Source of the DNA: Patescibacteria group bacterium
GTDB lineage: Bacteria; Patescibacteriota; Microgenomatia; UM-FILTER-40-11
Assembly (NCBI GenBank): GCA_023473205.1
Contig: JAMCYY010000069.1
Location: 1-8,922 of the forward strand
Reading direction: 5' to 3'
DNA: 8,922 nucleotides
The translations under genes were made by a program, and so were the position numbers. Under the pieces are notes generated by a model. It did no database searches. It was not told the origin of the DNA and saw nothing but the letters and a program-made list of their open reading frames with translations. Below are positions 5,684 through 8,922 of this stretch, one piece after another (the first letter of the stretch is position 1; each line of letters begins with the position of its first letter).

Positions 5684-6502
5684 TTATTTACCTTCTTTTT
5701 GCCAAAGCAAGTAAAGTTTACCTCTAACCAAAAATGAATGCAGACTCATCAGAACCGCAAAAACAAATCCTTCTATCCCATCTAAAAAACCCAACCTAAA
5801 AAAATAATTCCAGACAAATTTAGCCAAAGGCTTCAACCAATCCAGAGAACTAACTTTTTTACCTTCTGTATAAAAAGCCTGGGCATTTAAAGTTGTTCTC
5901 ATGTTTATATTTTCCAAAAATTGGTTTAAATTAGGGTGGGAGTAATGAAGTAGGGGATTTATGAAAGTTTTTGTCTTACCTTGAATTTGCCAAGTCTCCT
6001 CCACCCTTCTTTCCCACTGGCCACTTCCCCTTTTGGCCAGCCTTAAAATTGTCAAACCTTTCATTCGGCCAAAGCCTTTTTCTCCCCCAAACTCCCCTAT
6101 TTCACCCAAAATACTCTTTTCTCCAATTCCTCCAATCTCTCCATGCTTAAGGAATTTTCCCATAAAATTATCTAACCGGTGAAAGTAATATCCATTAATA
6201 TAATTATTTTTAATAATCTCTTTTTGAATTTCTCTGGTTAGCTCAGGGCTAACTCTTTCATCAGCATCCACAAAAAAAACCCAATCTTCTTTGGCTTTTT
6301 CTAAGGCAAAATTTCGCTGTGCCCCGAAATCATTATTCAAAGAATGAAGAATTACTTTTGCTCCTGATTTTTTGGCGAGCTTTGCCGTTTCATCAGTAGA
6401 ATTATCATCAATTACTAAAATTTCATCACACCACTTCAGTCCTTCAAGGCAATCTTGAATGTTTTCTCCCTCATTTTTAGTTAAAACAATAGCTGAAATC
6501 AT
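5684..6502 (-). CDS. WaaE/KdtX-like family 2 glycosyltransferase
   Basis: Starting at the ATG at 6502, the product is 272 aa and opens with ISAIVLTKNEGENI, the usual N-terminus of the WaaE/KdtX-type GT2 group. The nucleotide-binding loop is DDNSTDET (32-39) and the metal-binding DxD is DADE (79-82). FMGKFLKHG (113-121) and ILRLAKRGSGQWERRVEE (152-169) are the acceptor-side motifs of the group, and HYSHP (186-190) follows. A hydrophobic C-terminal stretch (about 228-260) probably docks it to the membrane. Relatives add glucose or heptose to lipopolysaccharide cores, but the sugar here is unknown. A TTG at 6523 would add seven residues read from a small repeat and is rejected. No Shine-Dalgarno precedes the ATG. 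Between KHG and ILRL, where relatives have about ten residues, there is a Gly-rich insertion (122-148) encoded by a 9-bp tandem repeat. Confidence 0.85.
   Translation of the reverse strand: MISAIVLTKNEGENIQDCLEGLKWCDEILVIDDNSTDETAKLAKKSGAKVILHSLNNDFGAQRNFALEKAKEDWVFFVDADERVSPELTREIQKEIIKNNYINGYYFHRLDNFMGKFLKHGEIGGIGEKSILGEIGEFGGEKGFGRMKGLTILRLAKRGSGQWERRVEETWQIQGKTKTFINPLLHYSHPNLNQFLENINMRTTLNAQAFYTEGKKVSSLDWLKPLAKFVWNYFFRLGFLDGIEGFVFAVLMSLHSFLVRGKLYLLWQKEGK
6059..6139 (-). repeat. Degenerate 9-bp tandem repeat coding Gly-x-x triads
   Basis: On the minus strand, consecutive 9-base units follow a GGnGAnATT pattern: GGAGAGATT, GGAGGAATT, GGAGAAAAG, then diverged units, then GGTGAAATA, GGGGAGTTT and GGGGGAGAA. 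The units are in frame with the glycosyltransferase and are read as Gly-x-x triads, with Gly at residues 121, 124, 127, 133, 136, 139 and 145. The strand bias (purine-rich, almost no C) differs sharply from flanking coding sequence, which suggests repeat expansion or insertion. Confidence 0.65.
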
Positions 6503-6510
6503 ATTGCAGA

Positions 6511-6531
6511 GTACACAGCACAAAGTACAAA
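6511..6531. repeat. Short heptamer tandem repeat upstream of the WaaE-like gene
   Basis: Three 7-base units, gtacaca, gcacaaa and gtacaaa, follow each other directly and form part of the 81-base gap between two glycosyltransferase genes. The units differ at one to three positions. The short length and small copy number limit what can be said. The tract fills the place where a ribosome binding site for the gene starting at 6502 would be expected. Confidence 0.4.
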
Positions 6532-6575
6532 GAGAGATTTAGTTTGCACGATATACTTTATCCTGTTCTACTTTA

Positions 6576-6604
6576 ATTATATCTCATCTCTCTTCAAGGT
6601 TTAA
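6576..6604 (-). promoter_or_regulatory. Possible internal promoter for the lower half of the glycan operon
   Basis: A perfect TATAAT on the minus strand (6581-6576) lies in the only sizeable gap of the operon, just past the stop of the upstream gene. The -35 position at 17-base spacing reads TTAAAC (6604-6599), only 3 of 6 matches. Transcription would start near 6569, leaving a leader of about 67 bases that includes the heptamer repeat. In AT-rich DNA such a match is not rare. Confidence 0.3.
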
Positions 6605-7522
6605 CTTGCCCAAAACTCCCTTAATTGTTCCCATCATTACTGCTAAATCAGAGGTAACTTGTAAAATTGGTAACCAAAAAAATGCCTGCCAATCCTTAAC
6701 ATAACGGTAATTTTTCAAGACTGCCCAAAGTAAGTAAACTAAAAAGAAACCCAAAAAATACCAGGTGAATTCACTAAAGGCAACTGAGATCATTAACAAT
6801 GACAAAAAGAAAAGATAACGGAGGAAAATTGTTGTCACTTTTAAAATTCTAAAACCAAAGGCCGCATCACCTCTGGCAAAACGGTAAATCATGACAAAAA
6901 AACTTTGCAAATTATCCCTTGGAAGCCAGCTGACAACCGCCTTTTCATTAAAGGTAATCTTTACTCTCATTTTTTTTAACCGCCTGGCAAAAACATAATC
7001 TTCATTATCCGGCCCATTCTCAGGAAAGCCTTTAGTTTCTTTAAAGGTTTTTTTTCTAATTGCCATTGACCGTGATGCCGGCAAAAATTTTTTAGGATTA
7101 ATCTTGTCCGGCATAACTAAAGCAAAAGGAGTAACACATTTTTCAAAGACATTTTTTGTTTTTGCCCGGTAATAGCCAGCCACCACCGCCACTTCCGGAT
7201 CAACAAAAGGCTTTGTTATTTGTCTTAACCAGGTTTTTTCTAAAATACAGCCAGCATCTGCAAAAGCAATAATTTCACTTTTGGTCTTCTTCACACCAGA
7301 ATTTCTTCCGACAGCACGATTTGCCCCTGGCTCAATATAAATTTTTATGTCCAAGCCGCTAGTTTTTAATTTTTCGACAGTTTTATCAATTGAGCCACCA
7401 TCAACCACGACAAATTCATCCGGACTTAAACTTTGTTTTTTAACAGAAGTCAAAAAATCACCAATGTTTTTTTCTTCATTTAATGTTGTGACAACTAAAG
7501 CAATTTTCGGTTTAACTTTCAT
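6584..7522 (-). CDS. Membrane-attached family 2 glycosyltransferase
   Basis: From the ATG at 7522 the product is 312 aa. The GT-A domain opens with KIALVVTTLNEEKNI. It then shows VVVDGGSIDKT (38-48), the ADAG metal site in place of a strict DxD (88-91), and PENGPDNEDYVFARRL (167-182), in which the ED pair is the catalytic base region. DNLQSFFVMIYRFARGDA (203-220) resembles the QxxRW stretch. Two membrane helices follow at about 230-248 and 252-270, a layout typical of enzymes that act on lipid-linked acceptors. An upstream ATG at 7546 would add eight residues but has no ribosome binding site. The chosen ATG has a GGAGG and overlaps the preceding GT4 gene by 11 bases. Sugar and acceptor are unknown. 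Confidence 0.85.
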   Translation of the reverse strand: MKVKPKIALVVTTLNEEKNIGDFLTSVKKQSLSPDEFVVVDGGSIDKTVEKLKTSGLDIKIYIEPGANRAVGRNSGVKKTKSEIIAFADAGCILEKTWLRQITKPFVDPEVAVVAGYYRAKTKNVFEKCVTPFALVMPDKINPKKFLPASRSMAIRKKTFKETKGFPENGPDNEDYVFARRLKKMRVKITFNEKAVVSWLPRDNLQSFFVMIYRFARGDAAFGFRILKVTTIFLRYLFFLSLLMISVAFSEFTWYFLGFFLVYLLWAVLKNYRYVKDWQAFFWLPILQVTSDLAVMMGTIKGVLGKLNLEER

Positions 7523-8633
7523 TTTCCTCCAGCCAAATTTTTTCATAAATTTCTAAAATCTTCTTCGAAGTTTGCGGCCAGGAAAATTTGGCTGCCCTGT
7601 CAAAGCCTTTTTTAATCAGTTCTTCCCTTAACCTTTTGCTTCCTAAAATCTTTTTTAATCCTTGGGCAATATTTTCCACCTTTGCTGGATCAATCAAAAA
7701 AGCTGCTCCCTTAGAAATTTCCTCTAAACTTGAATTATTACTGGTAATCACCGGAACTTTAGCCACAAAGCCTTCTAAGACTGGCATACCAAACCCTTCA
7801 ATCTCTGAAGGAAGGCAAATACAAGCTGCTTTTTTCACTAAACTCCAAAGCTTATCTTCCGCAAGATATCCCGTAAATAACACTTTCTTTTCAATTTTTA
7901 AATCACGGCTTGCTTTTTTTAACTCCGTTTCTAAAGAAGGATTTTCACCGGTTATAACAAGCTTTAATTTTGGAAATTCGTGTTTAATTAAAGCAAAAGC
8001 ATTTATTAGTTTCAATAAGTTTTTTCGTTTATCGATTCCTCCCTGGTTTAAAATAAAATTACCAGGTTTTATTCCCATTGGCAACCAATTTCTCTCTTCT
8101 TTTGAACAAAAGATTCCTGGTGAAATTACCGTGGTTTTGTTTTTTACAAAAGAAAATTTTCGCATTAATGAATTTTGAGTAAATTTTGAATCCGTTAGAA
8201 TTTGTTTAGCTTTTAGCAAAGAAATGAGCAATCTTAAGGAGTATGACGCTTTAGATAATCTTTGCCAAGGAGACTTTTTAAAATAATCATTCACGAGCAA
8301 AGGAATAATATCATGGACAGTTAAGACAGAAGGGCAAGGGCAAAAAAAAGGAATGCCCAAATTTCCTGGTTCATGGAAAAGATTAACCTTCTCTCTTTTT
8401 AAAGCAAGTGGTAACAAAATCTGTTCAAAAACATATCTATTTCTTGTCTGCAGGATAATTGGAATAATGTTTTTGCCATTAATATTTTCTAAAGGTTTCT
8501 TTGAGTAAAATATAACAACAATTAAACCCTGTCCTGCAAGTTCTCCAACTAATCCTTTTATATATTTTCCAATTCCTGTCAGCCTCCCCTCAGCATACCT
8601 CCCATCAATTCCAATTTTTGGCATTAATTTCAT
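7512..8633 (-). CDS. GT4 family glycosyltransferase (GT-B fold, mannosyltransferase-like)
   Basis: This 373-aa protein has the two Rossmann-like domains of family 4. The N-terminal domain opens with KIGIDGRYAEGRLTGIGKY (6-24), whose Gly-rich loop is typical of the group of WbaZ-like mannosyltransferases; LTVHDIIPLL (104-113) and LTDSKFTQ (146-153) are further group motifs. In the C-terminal domain, NQGGIDKRKNL (196-206) begins the nucleotide-sugar site, VITGE (226-230) follows, and EGFGMPVLE (279-287) is the E-x7-E signature of retaining GT4 enzymes. It would transfer a sugar from a nucleotide donor in the cytoplasm. The ATG at 8633 overlaps the stop of the upstream methyltransferase as ATGA, indicating coupled translation. 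A second in-frame ATG three codons later is possible. Length and motifs are complete. The sugar specificity is only a guess. Confidence 0.9.
   Translation of the reverse strand: MKLMPKIGIDGRYAEGRLTGIGKYIKGLVGELAGQGLIVVIFYSKKPLENINGKNIIPIILQTRNRYVFEQILLPLALKREKVNLFHEPGNLGIPFFCPCPSVLTVHDIIPLLVNDYFKKSPWQRLSKASYSLRLLISLLKAKQILTDSKFTQNSLMRKFSFVKNKTTVISPGIFCSKEERNWLPMGIKPGNFILNQGGIDKRKNLLKLINAFALIKHEFPKLKLVITGENPSLETELKKASRDLKIEKKVLFTGYLAEDKLWSLVKKAACICLPSEIEGFGMPVLEGFVAKVPVITSNNSSLEEISKGAAFLIDPAKVENIAQGLKKILGSKRLREELIKKGFDRAAKFSWPQTSKKILEIYEKIWLEENES
7526..7530 (-). promoter_or_regulatory. Shine-Dalgarno deciding the start of the GT2 gene
   Basis: GGAGG (7530-7526) stands 3 bases before the ATG at 7522 and lies within the last codons of the upstream GT4 gene. 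The spacing is short, but it is the strongest such site in the window. It favours this ATG over the one at 7546, which has none. Confidence 0.6.
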
Positions 8634-8922
8634 GGTTTTTCAGCTAACAAAATTACTTGAGATGAACCAAATAATTTTAAACTAATCTTGTCTACAAAAC
8701 TTAGTACGTTACCAAATGTTGGGAATTTATTAGCCATTTTAATTAAAATTCCAAACACATCATAAACAAACAGCATGTTTCGAAAAATACCTTCTGTTTT
8801 CTTTATTGAAATTACATTAAATCCGACTTGCTCTAATTTCTGTTTCAAATCTTTTTCGCTATATCTTCTTAAATGTCCAACTTTTTTTTCAAATTTTTTT
8901 AAAAAACCAAATTTATATAAAG
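8630..8922 (-). CDS. C-terminal part of a class I SAM-dependent methyltransferase
   Basis: Only the last 96 residues are in the window; the frame stays open to the right edge. The visible stretch VGHLRRYSEKDLKQKLEQVG (about residues 15-34 of the fragment) matches the segment that follows the SAM-binding core in Methyltransf_11/23-type enzymes, where GHxRRY-x-x-x-E/D-L is common before the last helix and strands. The SAM-binding glycine motif lies outside the window. A hydrophobic tract follows (about 50-60), then a closing beta strand ending QVILLAEKP. It ends in TGA overlapping the GT4 start. In such loci these enzymes often methylate sugars or cap a growing glycan. An internal TTG at 8848 is not a real start, because the family motif begins upstream of it. 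Confidence 0.7.
   Translation of the reverse strand, partial: LYKFGFLKKFEKKVGHLRRYSEKDLKQKLEQVGFNVISIKKTEGIFRNMLFVYDVFGILIKMANKFPTFGNVLSFVDKISLKLFGSSQVILLAEKP

Noticed and set aside
6503..6523. Start of the WaaE-like GT2 at TTG 6523
   Set aside because: The seven extra residues come from the heptamer repeat; family N-termini begin at the ATG at 6502.
6531..6593. AGAGAGAT/ATCTCTCT inverted repeat as a terminator
   Set aside because: The arms are 8 bp but separated by 47 bases and there is no T-run after either arm; probably chance in simple sequence.
7523..7546. Start of the membrane GT2 at the ATG at 7546
   Set aside because: No ribosome binding site, and eight extra residues before the conserved N-terminus; the ATG at 7522 follows a GGAGG.
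7347..7556. 69-codon open frame on the plus strand
   Set aside because: Antisense shadow of the two glycosyltransferase genes.
7588..8178. 196-codon open frame on the plus strand
   Set aside because: It lies wholly antisense to the GT4 gene, which has all family motifs; the product shows no recognisable domain.
1..8922. CRISPR array, insertion sequence or prophage
   Set aside because: No regularly spaced repeats, transposase, integrase or phage structural gene is visible; all long open frames are accounted for.

Overview
The window is AT-rich bacterial DNA with very tight gene packing. Neighbouring genes overlap by 4 to 17 bases, TGA is used as a normal stop, and the one tRNA gene has no encoded CCA. 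Genes at the head of a transcript seem to lack a Shine-Dalgarno and to be leaderless, while several genes inside operons have one. A TrmB-type regulator, an O-antigen-ligase-like polytopic protein and many GT-A, GT-B and GT-C glycosyltransferases occur together with this style. That suggests a small-genome bacterium of the Candidate Phyla Radiation (Patescibacteria), perhaps a Microgenomates-like lineage. This assignment is inference from style and gene content; no marker gene is present.

Layout, left to right. Positions 1-1060 (minus) hold most of a VanX-like M15 D-Ala-D-Ala dipeptidase that runs off the left edge. It is divergent, across a 165-base region carrying both promoters, from a TrmB-family regulator (1226-1990, plus). 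A tRNA-Thr(CGU) gene follows at 2001-2073, with a good promoter whose -10 box overlaps the regulator's stop codon. Next is a membrane-anchored protein with two Ig-like domains (2114-2794, plus). It converges on, and overlaps by 17 bases, the end of a long minus-strand operon.

That operon, read from right to left, contains: the 3' end of a SAM-dependent methyltransferase (8630-8922), a GT4 glycosyltransferase (7512-8633), a membrane-attached GT2 glycosyltransferase (6584-7522), a WaaE/KdtX-like GT2 (5684-6502), a 30-residue one-helix membrane peptide (5589-5681), a GT-C membrane glycosyltransferase (3997-5595) and a Wzy/WaaL-like polymerase or ligase (2778-4010). Together these look like part of a cell-surface glycan locus. 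Cytoplasmic GT2 and GT4 enzymes would build a lipid-linked oligosaccharide, the GT-C enzyme would add sugars from lipid-phosphate donors on the outer face, and the Wzy/WaaL-like protein would polymerise the glycan or transfer it to an acceptor. No flippase, initiating phosphoglycosyltransferase or sugar-nucleotide synthesis gene is visible, so the locus probably continues to the right.

The most unusual features are two short repeat elements lying in frame inside glycan genes: a palindromic dispersed-type repeat inside the Wzy-like gene, and a degenerate 9-bp tandem repeat encoding Gly-x-x triads inside the WaaE-like gene. Also notable are the unreported 30-aa ORF translationally coupled on both sides and the leaderless-style promoters. 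I see no CRISPR array, insertion sequence, phage gene or clear rho-independent terminator.
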